Assembly: GCA_012842395.1 (NCBI GenBank)
Contig: DUSX01000035.1
Span: 1 to 64,000, forward strand
Direction of reading: 5' to 3'
Source: Bacillota bacterium
GTDB lineage: Bacteria > Bacillota > SHA-98 > UBA4971
Length of the DNA: 64,000 nt
The position numbers were made by a program, and so were the translations under genes. Each line of letters opens with the position of its first letter. Position 1 is the stretch's first letter. Below the pieces are notes generated by a model that was not told where the DNA came from, ran no database searches, and saw only the letters and a list, made by a program, of their open reading frames with translations. Below are positions 44,307 through 52,197 of this stretch, one piece after another.

Positions 44307-44777
44307 CTAAGCCCTGCCAATGTCCAGCGCCTTCATGGCCATCGTCTTCGCGGCATCAAGGGCCGTGACGTTGGCCTCGTAGGCTCTCGCGGCCGATATC
44401 ATGTCCACGAGCTCTCTAACCGGGTCGACATTGGGCATCGCCACGTAACCCTGGGCGTCCGCATCCGGGTGGCCGGGATCATACACCATCCGCGGCGGAG
44501 ACGGGTCCTCCACTATCGCGACCACGGCAACGCCCCGGCCCGGGGCTCCGGAACCAGAAAGCCGTGCCCCGACGCTGCCGCCCGTGCGCGTCGCACCGCT
44601 CTCACCTGTGGCCTCGCTCTCGAGGGCGCGGAAGACGACCTCGTGTCTTCGGTAGGGGCGCCCGTCCTCTGTGCGCGTGGTGTTGACGTTCGCAATGTTG
44701 TTGGCAATCACGTCCATGCGCAGACGTTCAGCGGCAAGCCCGGTTGCGCTTATCCTGAAAGAGGAGAAGATACCCAC
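44307..44777 (-). CDS. flgC: flagellar basal-body rod protein FlgC
   Basis: A 156-residue rod protein with SFRISATGLAAERLRMDVIA and NIANVNTTRTEDGRPYRR at the N-terminus, YVAMPNVDPVRELVDMISA and AYEANVTALDAAKTMAMKAL at the C-terminus. Residues 55-85 are a Gly/Ser/Ala-rich insert. It lies 3 bp after flgB. Confidence 0.95.
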   Translation of the reverse strand: MGIFSSFRISATGLAAERLRMDVIANNIANVNTTRTEDGRPYRRHEVVFRALESEATGESGATRTGGSVGARLSGSGAPGRGVAVVAIVEDPSPPRMVYDPGHPDADAQGYVAMPNVDPVRELVDMISAARAYEANVTALDAAKTMAMKALDIGRA

Positions 44778-44780
44778 GTG

Positions 44781-45140
44781 TTACCGCCTCCCCTCACTTA
44801 TGACATACTTGAGCAAGCTGAATCGGCTCGAGACCAATTGCGAGATGGCACTGTACGTGATGCTCGTCTCGGCCAACCGCGCGTTTTCGAGGTCGATATC
44901 CACGCTGTTGCCATCGGCCCTCACGGCAAGCTGGTCTTCCTCGATAACCGGCCGAAACGCCGCGAGATCACCGCGGGACGCTGCCGCCTTGAGCTCATCC
45001 TCAAACCGCACGTACTTGGCCTTAAAGCCCGGTGTATTGACGTTTGCAATGTTGTCCGCTATCACTTCATGCCGAAGAGACAGCGCGTCGAGAGCTTTCG
45101 ACAGGATCGTGAGGGTGTTGTCCCCAAGAATGGGCTTCAT
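44781..45140 (-). CDS. flgB: flagellar basal-body rod protein FlgB
   Basis: A 119-residue rod protein (ALDALSLRHEVIADNIANVN, TPGFKAKYVRFEDEL, DLENARLAETSITYSAISQL). It is the first gene of the long fla operon. ATG 45140 is chosen because AGGAGGGAG lies about 4-6 nt upstream and the N-terminus then matches the family; the frame is open to 45200. Confidence 0.95.
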   Translation of the reverse strand: MKPILGDNTLTILSKALDALSLRHEVIADNIANVNTPGFKAKYVRFEDELKAAASRGDLAAFRPVIEEDQLAVRADGNSVDIDLENARLAETSITYSAISQLVSSRFSLLKYVISEGRR

Positions 45141-45200
45141 CGTCTCCCTCCTGTTGCCGTCTGCGCACGGCGCACGGCGGCCTAGGTCGTCTGGGAACAC

Positions 45201-45598
45201 GAAGAGACATGGACTCGCTTAAGGCACTAGCAATTGTGATGCCAGCTTGAACGAGGACAGCGTTCGACAGGAACCGCGCAGCACACCAAAAATGGGGTAG
45301 GTCGAGAGAGCCGCTTCGCCGCTCACCTCCGCCGCACGAGCAAAATTTGCTCACATCCATGTATTTCTTTCGCCGCAGCGCCGGACACTGTTCGTCATCG
45401 CAGCATCGGACACCGTTCGCCATCGGGCGAGTGACAGGACCACTGTGCTCTCTTTTTGAGGGGACGAGGCTCGGAGGGCGGGACTTGCACGCTGGAAGGC
45501 ATCGGAGGTTCATGGCGATCTACTTAGAGCCGGGCGCCCCAAATAGACCCTGACATCTTCCGACTGGACCGGGGGACACTAATGATGGAGGTGGAGCT
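45201..45598. promoter_or_regulatory. divergent control region between flgB and the SASP gene
   Basis: No gene is supported here. GAGCAAAATTTGCTC at 45338-45352 is a perfect 15-bp odd palindrome, operator-like. A 19-bp direct repeat, CGGACAC(T/C)GTTCG(T/C)CATCG, occurs at 45382-45400 and 45407-45425 (period 25, two differences). I could not find a convincing sigma-A or SigD -35/-10 pair for the fla operon, nor a strong SigG promoter for the spore gene, although both must be transcribed outward from here or from nearby. Confidence 0.5.
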
Positions 45599-45793
45599 AT
45601 GGGTCGAAATCGCAGCATTGTCTCGGATGAGGTGAAGTACGAGATCGCGCGCGAGCTCGGCTTCGCCGACAAGATCCAGGTGGACAATGGCGTGTACGAC
45701 TATGGCAACATCACCACGCGAGAAGCCGGGCTGATAGTCCGAGGTCTCATTCAAAAGGCCGAGGAGCTCATGGCCAGGCAGATCGGGAGATAG
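45599..45793 (+). CDS. alpha/beta-type small acid-soluble spore protein
   Basis: A 64-residue DNA-coating spore protein of the SspF-like alpha/beta group. Visible signatures are IVSDEVKYEIARELGFADKI and YGNITTREAGLIVRGLI. These proteins bind spore DNA, protect it from UV and heat, and are degraded by Gpr on germination. ATG follows GGAGGTGGAG. In B. subtilis sspF sits beside ispE, a gene also present in this window but 10 kb away. A terminator overlaps the stop codon. Confidence 0.93.
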   Translation: MGRNRSIVSDEVKYEIARELGFADKIQVDNGVYDYGNITTREAGLIVRGLIQKAEELMARQIGR

Positions 45794-45818
45794 GGGCTAA
45801 CGCCCCTACTCTTCCTTT
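45791..45818 (+). terminator. intrinsic terminator of the SASP gene
   Basis: TAGGGGC (45791-45797), TAAC loop, GCCCCTA (45802-45808), then a T-rich run CTCTTCCTTT. The stem includes the SASP stop codon. Confidence 0.8.
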
Positions 45819-45938
45819 ATGCCTCGTGTTGCAAGCTTCAAGAGAGTGCTTCAAAAGCGGCGGGAAAGAAGACGCGCAGGCGTAGGCCTCGACCTGCGGT
45901 TATGTCTGAATCATGGCCGGGCCGCGCACGGTTTCATT

Positions 45939-46316
45939 TTAGCCCTGAGCCTCTCCAGCGGGCTGGGACGCGCTTGCCGCATCGGGGTTCAAGTCTCCAA
46001 GGGGGCGGACTATCGTCTCCTGGACCTCAGCGAACAGCTTGGCGAACGCAACCTCAGCATCCAAGAATTCCCTTATATACGGATTGTATGAGATTATCTC
46101 GAGAGACCGATTGAACGCGTCCAGTTTCTCTTGGGGGACCTCCTCGCCCTTCCGGGCGAGCGCCTCGATATCCCGTCTCATTTTCTCGAAGTCCCGGAAC
46201 ATGATCCTCGCGGCCTCGTGAGACTCTATCTCGTTCCTAGCGTTTCGCACCCGCACGAACTCTGGACACTGCTTCAACGCATCCGCGAGCTCTCTCGCTT
46301 TCTCAATGACGGACAT
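45939..46316 (-). CDS. YlbF/YmcA family regulator
   Basis: A 125-residue all-helical protein (IEKARELADALKQCPEFVRV, EAARIMFRDFEKMRRDIEAL, NPYIREFLDAEVAFAKLFAE), matching the YlbF/YmcA family. In B. subtilis YlbF, YmcA and YaaT form the Y-complex that affects sporulation, competence and mRNA maturation by RNase Y. It is the last gene of the abrB-glmU-prs-rplY-pth block. ATG 46316 gives the family N-terminus; the frame is open to 46334. Confidence 0.85.
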   Translation of the reverse strand: MSVIEKARELADALKQCPEFVRVRNARNEIESHEAARIMFRDFEKMRRDIEALARKGEEVPQEKLDAFNRSLEIISYNPYIREFLDAEVAFAKLFAEVQETIVRPLGDLNPDAASASQPAGEAQG

Positions 46317-46385
46317 GCATCGCCCCACCACCATCGAGCAGCAGAGACTCTCTCGCCCGCCGCATGGCGGACATCATCCCGTTGT

Positions 46386-46949
46386 TCATGAGCCGTTGAA
46401 CCTGTTCATGGCCTCGTCGATCCCGGAGCTGATCCAGACTTCCACGGCGTCGGCGGCCCTGCCGAACGCCTCTGAGACCGTGGGAAGCTCATCGCGGGTA
46501 AACCAGCCAAGCACGTGGCTTATGGCGTCGTCGGCAGGGCCCGGCTTCCCTATGCCCACCCTCAGCCTCGGAAACTCCTCGCTGCCGAGCAGGGCGATTA
46601 TCGATTTCAGGCCGTTGTGACCTCCATCGCTGCCTTTCGGCCGCACGCGTATGCGACCCGGATCCAACGCCATGTCATCCACGACCACGAGGATATCCGG
46701 CAGCCCGATGCCATACCAGCCCGCGATGGCGCGGACGGCATAGCCGCTGCGGTTCATGTAAGTAATGGGCTTGGCAAGGAGCACTTCTTCGCCAGCGATC
46801 TCTCCCTGCCCGAGGAGCGCGTGGAATCGCCTCTGCCCGACCCTGATGCCTTTCCTCCTAGCAAGGAGGTCGATCACCATGAAACCCACGTTGTGCCTGG
46901 ATCCCTCGTACTCGCTGCCCGGGTTGCCGAGCCCGACAACAAGCTTCAC
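46386..46949 (-). CDS. pth: peptidyl-tRNA hydrolase
   Basis: A 187-residue enzyme that frees tRNA from stalled peptidyl-tRNA. Signatures are VVGLGNPGSEYEGSRHNVGF (catalytic His in the RHNVGF), LLAKPITYMNRSG and VVVDDMALDPGRIRVRPKGS with GGHNGLKSI. It is known as spoVC in Bacillus, where it follows ctc as here. Confidence 0.96.
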   Translation of the reverse strand: MKLVVGLGNPGSEYEGSRHNVGFMVIDLLARRKGIRVGQRRFHALLGQGEIAGEEVLLAKPITYMNRSGYAVRAIAGWYGIGLPDILVVVDDMALDPGRIRVRPKGSDGGHNGLKSIIALLGSEEFPRLRVGIGKPGPADDAISHVLGWFTRDELPTVSEAFGRAADAVEVWISSGIDEAMNRFNGS

Positions 46950-46984
46950 GAGCGTCCTCCGCCTCTTATCGTTCTTGCCTCTCG

Positions 46985-47656
46985 TCAGCTTGCCTCGCCG
47001 GGGGTTCCGGCCGCTCCGGGCCCGCCGGCCCCGCCAGCAGCAGCAGCCGCCTCGCCAGCTTCAGCGGCAGGCTTCTCCTCCGCGGCCTTTGTGGGCGCCG
47101 CCACGGCCACCACAGCCTCTTCCGCGTGCGTAAGCGTACGGACGCCATGCGGTAGCTTGAGATCGCCCACCTTAATGGAGTCCCCGATCTTCAGGCCGGA
47201 CACATCGACCTCGATCCTGTCAGGCATTTCGGTCGGCAAGGCATGGAGCTGGATCTGCCAGAGCAAGTGCTCCAGAACGCCGCCGTCGTTCGGGCGTCTA
47301 TCCTCGCCCACAAGCACCACCGGGATCATGGCGCTTATGGCTTCAGTGAGGGACACCTCCTGGAAGTCTGCGTGGATGATGTCACCTTTTATGAAATCTC
47401 GCTGAACCTCCTTGAGCACGGCGGTTTTCTCGACGCTGTCGCCCCCGTCGGCGCCGATGACCAATTTGACCAGCTTGCCGGCGCCGAGACCCGCCTGCAC
47501 GGCCCTGTGAAACTCCCGTTCATTCAAGGTGATGGGAGTCGAGCCTTTCCCTTTGCCGTATATCACCGCCGGCACCTCACCCTTTGCGCGCGCCCTGTGC
47601 GCCGCGCCTTTGCCGGTCTCACGTCTCAGGTTCGCCTTCACAACTACCTCTTTCAC
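46985..47656 (-). CDS. rplY: 50S ribosomal protein L25/Ctc
   Basis: A 223-residue two-domain L25 (TL5/Ctc) protein: residues 1-90 bind 5S rRNA (RRETGKGAAHRARAKGEVPA, VIYGKGKGSTPI), residues 95-185 form the TL5 C-terminal domain (RIEVDVSGLKIGDSIKVGDL), and an Ala/Gly/Pro-rich tail closes the protein. GTG 47656 has AAGGAG 10 nt upstream; the frame is open to 47689. In B. subtilis ctc is a general-stress gene. Confidence 0.94.
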   Translation of the reverse strand: MKEVVVKANLRRETGKGAAHRARAKGEVPAVIYGKGKGSTPITLNEREFHRAVQAGLGAGKLVKLVIGADGGDSVEKTAVLKEVQRDFIKGDIIHADFQEVSLTEAISAMIPVVLVGEDRRPNDGGVLEHLLWQIQLHALPTEMPDRIEVDVSGLKIGDSIKVGDLKLPHGVRTLTHAEEAVVAVAAPTKAAEEKPAAEAGEAAAAAGGAGGPGAAGTPGEAS

Positions 47657-47689
47657 GTCGTAACCGCTCCTTCCGAACTCTTCCTTCAC

Positions 47690-48664
47690 CTAATCAAAGA
47701 GGATCGACACCGAAAGCTCCTCGTAAATGCGGCGGATGGCCTCGGCCAACAGAGGCGCGACCGAGAGCACCTCCATCCGCTCCGGGCGTCTAGACGCGTC
47801 GATGGGTATCGTGTCCGTCACGATGGTCTTCTTGATACCGGACGCCGTCAAGATGTCTCGGGCCGGCCCCGACAGGAGCGCATGGGTGCAGGCCGCGTAA
47901 ACCTCGCGCGCGCCCGCGTCGTAAAGGGCGTCAGCCGCCTGCACTATTGTACCGCCGGTGTCTATTATATCATCAATGAGGATGACAGTTCTCCCTTTTA
48001 CATCACCGATGATGTTCATCACTTCGGACACGTTCGGCTCCGGCCGCCTCTTGTCGATGACCACGAGGTCTGCGCCAAGCTTCCCGGCCATCGCGCGCGC
48101 CCTCGCCACGCCTCCGATGTCCGGCGACGCGACCACGCAGTCGGCAAGCCCGGCCTCCTCGATGTAGTTGGCCAGGATCGGCATGGCGAGAAGGGGGTCC
48201 ACGGGGATGTCGAAGAACCCTTGGACCTGGCCCGCGTGAAGATCCACCGTGAGCATCCTGTCGCACCCCGCCGTGACGAGCAGGTTCGCCACAAGCTTGG
48301 CGGTTATCGGGTCCCGGGCCTTCGTCTTCCTGTCCTGCCTTGCGTAACCGTAGTACGGTATCACGGCTGTGACCGTCTTGGCCGAAGCGCGACGCATGGC
48401 GTCGATGATTATAAGGAGCTCCATCAGGTTCTCGTTGACAGGTGGGCAGGTGGGCTGGACCACGAACACGTCCGTGCCTCTGACACTCTCCTCTATTGCC
48501 ACCCTTATCTCGCCATCACGGAACCTGTCCACCTTCATGGCCGCAAGGCCTACCCCGAGGTGGGCTGCTATCGCCTCCGCCAGGGCGGGGTGAGCACGCC
48601 CCGTGAAGATCTTCATTTTCTTGTAGGACGGAAGCATCATGTGGATTCCGCCTAGCTCACTCAT
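47690..48664 (-). CDS. prs: ribose-phosphate pyrophosphokinase
   Basis: A 324-residue PRPP synthase that makes phosphoribosyl pyrophosphate from ribose-5-phosphate and ATP. Signatures are KIFTGRAHPALAEAIAAHLG, PYYGYARQDRKTKARDPITA, TVDLHAGQVQGFFDIPVDPL and the PRPP loop VILIDDIIDTGGTI. ATG 48664 follows AGGAGG by 8 nt and overlaps glmU by 8 bp, so translation is coupled. Confidence 0.97.
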   Translation of the reverse strand: MSELGGIHMMLPSYKKMKIFTGRAHPALAEAIAAHLGVGLAAMKVDRFRDGEIRVAIEESVRGTDVFVVQPTCPPVNENLMELLIIIDAMRRASAKTVTAVIPYYGYARQDRKTKARDPITAKLVANLLVTAGCDRMLTVDLHAGQVQGFFDIPVDPLLAMPILANYIEEAGLADCVVASPDIGGVARARAMAGKLGADLVVIDKRRPEPNVSEVMNIIGDVKGRTVILIDDIIDTGGTIVQAADALYDAGAREVYAACTHALLSGPARDILTASGIKKTIVTDTIPIDASRRPERMEVLSVAPLLAEAIRRIYEELSVSILFD

Positions 48665-50072
48665 CGCGCAAACCTCCTGACTCCCCTCTGGATGTGTTCT
48701 TCCGCCGTTCGAGGCGCTTTTGTACCCAGCCCGGGATCTCTTTCTGCAGGCCGCGCGCGATGCCGAGCGCGCCTTCCGGGACATCCCTAGTAATCGTGGA
48801 CCCCGCAGCGACGTACGCACCCCTCGCGATCTTGACAGGAGCCACGAGATTCGAGTTGCTGCCGATGAACACCCCGTCTTCGATTATCGTGGGATGCTTC
48901 TGCCAACCGTCGTAGTTACAAGTGATGGTGCCTGCGCCGATGTTCACCCCTTCACCGACGGTGGCATCCCCGAGGTACGTCTGATGAGGCACCTTGCTGC
49001 CTTTCCCTATGGTAGACTTCTTGATCTCCACGAATGTGCCGACCTTCGCCTTCTCTTGGAGCACGGTCCCGGGACGCATGTAGCTATATGGTCCCACCGT
49101 CGCGCCTGGCCCTATGACGGACTCCACGACCACCGCATTCGACACGGAGGCCCCGTCAGCCACCTGGGTGTCCACCATTCGCACGAACGGGCCGATGGTG
49201 CATCCCTCGCCAATGACCGTCTTCCCCTGAAGGAACGTGAACGGAAGGATCACGGTGTCGCGCCCGACCTTCACGTCGGCGTCTATGAACGTCGACTTCG
49301 GGTCCATCAGCGTTGCGCCTTCCAGCATGACGCGCTCGCGCACCCGGTCACGGAATATGCCCTCCGCCTCGGCGAGCTGCACCCGCGTGTTTATGCCGCG
49401 AGCGGAGAGGGGGTCGCGGGCCCTCACAACCTCCACACGGAGCCCTCTTGATATCATGATGCCTATCACGTCGGTGAGGTAGTACTCACGCTGCGCATTG
49501 TCCGGAGCCACGTGTCGGAGCGCGTCGAAGAGAGCCGGCGCCGAGAAGCAGTAGATGGAGCTGTTGACCTCGGTGATCGCCGCTTCGTCGGGCGACGCGT
49601 CCTTCTCCTCGACGATCCTCACTATCTCTCCCCGTGGCCCCCGCACGATCCGGCCGTACCCGGTGGGATCATCGAACACGGCGGAGAGCATGGTCGCGGC
49701 CGCCCCGCTCTCGTTATGCTTTCGCACGAGCGCAGCGAGGTCGTCGCCGCTGAGGAAAGCCGCATCACCCACAACCACGGCGACGGTGCCGTCATAGTCG
49801 CCGAGAGCGCTTCTTGCAGCCATGACCGCATGCCCGGTGCCGAGCTGTTCGGCCTGGAGGACGCACTCCCCCCGAGATCCAACAACTTGCTTTACCAGGT
49901 CAGCGCCATGGCCAACCACGACTATGATCCTCGCAGCTCCGGCGGCCTCCACCGCGTCGAGCACGTATAGCAGCATTGGGCGTCCGCATATCTCGTGCAC
50001 TACCTTTGGAACCCGTGATTTCATCCGGGTTCCGAGGCCGGCGGCCAGCACGATCCCGACGAATCTCTCCAT
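48657..50072 (-). CDS. glmU: bifunctional GlmU (GlcNAc-1-P uridyltransferase/GlcN-1-P acetyltransferase)
   Basis: A 471-residue enzyme making UDP-GlcNAc for peptidoglycan. The N-terminal uridyltransferase has VLAAGLGTRMKSRVPKVVHE and AEQLGTGHAVMAA; the C-terminal left-handed beta helix has the acetyltransferase hexapeptides (GRDTVILPFTFLQGKTVIG, GTVLQEKAKVGTFVEIKKS, NIGAGTITCNYDGWQKHPTI). ATG 50072 follows GGGGGAG by 5 nt; the frame is open to 50225. Confidence 0.97.
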   Translation of the reverse strand: MERFVGIVLAAGLGTRMKSRVPKVVHEICGRPMLLYVLDAVEAAGAARIIVVVGHGADLVKQVVGSRGECVLQAEQLGTGHAVMAARSALGDYDGTVAVVVGDAAFLSGDDLAALVRKHNESGAAATMLSAVFDDPTGYGRIVRGPRGEIVRIVEEKDASPDEAAITEVNSSIYCFSAPALFDALRHVAPDNAQREYYLTDVIGIMISRGLRVEVVRARDPLSARGINTRVQLAEAEGIFRDRVRERVMLEGATLMDPKSTFIDADVKVGRDTVILPFTFLQGKTVIGEGCTIGPFVRMVDTQVADGASVSNAVVVESVIGPGATVGPYSYMRPGTVLQEKAKVGTFVEIKKSTIGKGSKVPHQTYLGDATVGEGVNIGAGTITCNYDGWQKHPTIIEDGVFIGSNSNLVAPVKIARGAYVAAGSTITRDVPEGALGIARGLQKEIPGWVQKRLERRKNTSRGESGGLRDE

Positions 50073-50099
50073 AATCACTCCCCCGAAGATGATTCGGCC

Positions 50100-50121
50100 C
50101 GGTACAGTCCCGGTACAGTCC
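50100..50121. repeat. tandem 11-bp repeat upstream of glmU
   Basis: CGGTACAGTCC is repeated exactly at 50100-50110 and 50111-50121, 28 bp before the glmU start, in the 182-bp gap after abrB. It may be a regulator site on glmU-prs expression. Confidence 0.6.
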
Positions 50122-50254
50122 GGAAACATATTCAACGCTAATACAAGGTTTCCTCCCGAGCGGGCACACAAAACACGGCGAGAGGAGTCGGCTTCCACCC
50201 CCCTCGCCTGCAAACAGCAACTCACGGAAGAAAGGAGCTAAGGATACCCGGTGC

Positions 50255-50440
50255 TCAGTCGTTGGCGCCGTACTGCCCGCACATCTCCTTGACCTTGGCC
50301 GCGACGATTACCCCGTTCTCCACTGTGAAAGTCAGGTCGTCAAAGGGCTGGAGCCCAAGACGCCTCCGCACCTCCTCCGGCAGGGCGATGGTGCCCCCCG
50401 GCAAGACGCTCGTGACCACCCGCAACCCATTCTCACTCAA
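50255..50440 (-). CDS. AbrB/SpoVT-type swapped-hairpin DNA-binding protein
   Basis: A 61-residue swapped-hairpin AbrB-family protein (TSVLPGGTIALPEEVRRRLG, DLTFTVENGVIVAAKV). Such proteins are dimeric or tetrameric transition-state or sporulation regulators. It occupies the place before glmU that spoVG has in Bacillus. A strong promoter and a palindrome lie just upstream, suggesting autoregulation. The SpoVT sensor (GAF) domain is absent. Confidence 0.85.
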   Translation of the reverse strand: MSENGLRVVTSVLPGGTIALPEEVRRRLGLQPFDDLTFTVENGVIVAAKVKEMCGQYGAND

Positions 50441-50463
50441 CTCCTGTCCCTCCTTCCCTGCCC

Positions 50464-50517
50464 ACTCATGGCATGAGTTGCCATTCCCATTCTATAACAG
50501 TTCTGGGCGGAATTCAA
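50464..50517 (-). promoter_or_regulatory. abrB-like gene promoter with palindromic operator
   Basis: On the minus strand TTGAAT (50512-50517), a 17-bp spacer and TAGAAT (50489-50494) form a good sigma-A promoter. ACTCATGGCATGAGT at 50464-50478 is a perfect 15-bp odd palindrome located at about +4 to +18, a typical repressor site. Confidence 0.75.
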
Positions 50518-50636
50518 GGATGGAATGTAGAAAGCCTCGAAGAACTTCGATTTAATGCCGAATACACACTGATAGCGCGGCTTTGCGCGCAGAAACGGCG
50601 CCCCGCGTGTTTCCTTGCGGTCACTCGCCGTGTTCA

Positions 50637-50665
50637 CCAGACGGCGCGGCCTCTGCGCCGTCTGG
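50637..50665 (-). terminator. 11-bp hairpin after the L,D-transpeptidase gene
   Basis: CCAGACGGCGC (50637-50647) pairs perfectly with GCGCCGTCTGG (50655-50665) around a 7-nt loop, 17 bp beyond the transpeptidase stop. There is no T-tract, so it may be a Rho-assisted terminator or a 3' stabilising stem. Confidence 0.5.
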
Positions 50666-50681
50666 GTCACTCCCTCGCGCT

Positions 50682-51740
50682 TCACTCGAAGAGATAGAGC
50701 CCGAGGGCGTCGTAAGTGTCTGGGGTCACCACCCCTGTCACGCGCAAGCCTCTCGACTGCTGGAACGCCTTCACTGCATTCGCGGTAGGCTCCTCGTACA
50801 TTCCGTTTTCGGGCCCAGGATCGAACCCCAGCATCCGCAGGCGCCTCTGAGCCGCAAGCACGTCCGTCCCCCGCTCTCCAGGGCCGAGCTCACGCCGGGG
50901 GTTACGGAGGGGTCCGAACGGGTTTCCACATATCACGACGGGCGTGCCGATCTCCACCCAGTCGAAAATGAGTTCCACGTCGTGATTGAACATCCTGATG
51001 CACCCGCCGCTCACTGCGTCCCCGATGTACCACGGCTTGTTGGTTCCGTGGATGCCATACTTGCCCCAAGGCACGTCAAGGCCCATCCACCTCGTCCCGA
51101 ACCCGCCGCTCCACGCGCCCTTCGACACAACCTTCCACTGCCCTTGCGGCGAAGGTGTCGACGGCTTGCCCACCGCGCAAGGAAACCGCTTGTAGGGTTT
51201 CCCGTCGGAGAGCACGGTGAGCGTCCGGTCCACAGTATCTATGACGATCTCCACGCGGCCTGGCGGAGGAGGGACGGGTGCCTGCGCCACCGGAGAGGCC
51301 ACGGTCCTTCCGAGGGCAATCCAGGTCCGCGGGCCGAGGACTCCGTCCGGCTCAAGCCCCCTGCTCCTCTGAAATGCGGCCACGGCCGCGGCGGTCAGAG
51401 GCCCGTAAACCCCGTCAACAGGGCCCGGATCGAACCCGAAGCTCGCAAGGTATGTCTGGAGACCCGCGATGTCGGCACCCGAAGGGTACGGGCGCACGGG
51501 CCGGATGACCTCGTCCTGCTCGCACGAACACGAGTAGAAGGGGGTTTCCTCCGCCTGTCTCACCCGGTGTATGGCTTGCGCCTTTTCAGTGTCACGCTGC
51601 TCCTCTGCTGCGCCTTGCGTCTTGGGCATTTGAGACGCTCGCGACGCCAGCCCGGCTCCACCGGTGGGCTTCGCCACGAGATGGCCGAGCGTAAGCGCCA
51701 CGGCAAGCGCCAGTGTCAACACAAGCCAATGGCGGTGCAT
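50682..51740 (-). CDS. L,D-transpeptidase with two peptidoglycan-binding domains
   Basis: A 352-residue exported wall enzyme. After a signal segment (residues 1-23), PG_binding_1 repeats lie on both sides of the YkuD catalytic domain: LQTYLASFGFDPGPVDGVYG before, and AQRRLRMLGFDPGPENGMYE after. The catalytic motif is IHGTN..SGGCIRM, with Cys near residue 247. L,D-transpeptidases make 3-3 crosslinks or attach proteins; in spore formers YkuD-type enzymes occur in the spore wall. The ribosome binding site GGAGGAAGG is just upstream. Confidence 0.93.
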   Translation of the reverse strand: MHRHWLVLTLALAVALTLGHLVAKPTGGAGLASRASQMPKTQGAAEEQRDTEKAQAIHRVRQAEETPFYSCSCEQDEVIRPVRPYPSGADIAGLQTYLASFGFDPGPVDGVYGPLTAAAVAAFQRSRGLEPDGVLGPRTWIALGRTVASPVAQAPVPPPPGRVEIVIDTVDRTLTVLSDGKPYKRFPCAVGKPSTPSPQGQWKVVSKGAWSGGFGTRWMGLDVPWGKYGIHGTNKPWYIGDAVSGGCIRMFNHDVELIFDWVEIGTPVVICGNPFGPLRNPRRELGPGERGTDVLAAQRRLRMLGFDPGPENGMYEEPTANAVKAFQQSRGLRVTGVVTPDTYDALGLYLFE

Positions 51741-51949
51741 GGATCGACCTTCCTCCGTCTACAGCCAGCCCCTAGCCCCTACCACGCCCAGGACGCCACC
51801 GACGCCCAGGACGGCCTTCGTCCCTCGCCAGCCGCTGAGCTGAGAATCGCACAAGTGTATTATGCCCCGTCCCGGCCCGAGCCCCGCAGCACTCGCCGTG
51901 CCGCGCCCCGCTCCCGGAATCCGGAGGTCACGCGAGCTGACGAAGCGTG

Positions 51950-51979
51950 TTGACGGAGTTTGAGCGGCCTGGGTATACT
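51950..51979 (+). promoter_or_regulatory. sigma-A promoter upstream of cca
   Basis: TTGACG (51950-51955), an 18-bp spacer and TATACT (51974-51979). The expected transcript start is near 51986, leaving a leader of about 150-210 nt before cca. The 457-bp region 51741-52197 otherwise shows no supported gene. Confidence 0.75.
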
Positions 51980-52197
51980 TGGGGTGGTCCTAGCGGTGCG
52001 CTTAACGCCCGCGCTCATGGGGCTGCGTGAGACCGCTGAGCTTCCCCAGTACGTGCCGGTCTGGCCGGGCACGGCGATGGTCTTGCGCGATTCAGCTGAC
52101 CCGTGTTGCCGTAATAGGGTTAAGGGGGCGACTCTGATCCGTGGCGAGAGCTCACTTCGGCGACCAAGGCCGTAAGCCCCACGAGCGCGTGGTCAGC

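Noticed and set aside
50637-50665. Strong intrinsic terminator
   Set aside because: The hairpin is perfect but no T-tract follows, so it is listed only as terminator-like.
51960-52175. 71-codon frame in the cca leader
   Set aside because: Its TTG start lies inside the cca promoter, no ribosome binding site is seen, and the composition is not protein-like.
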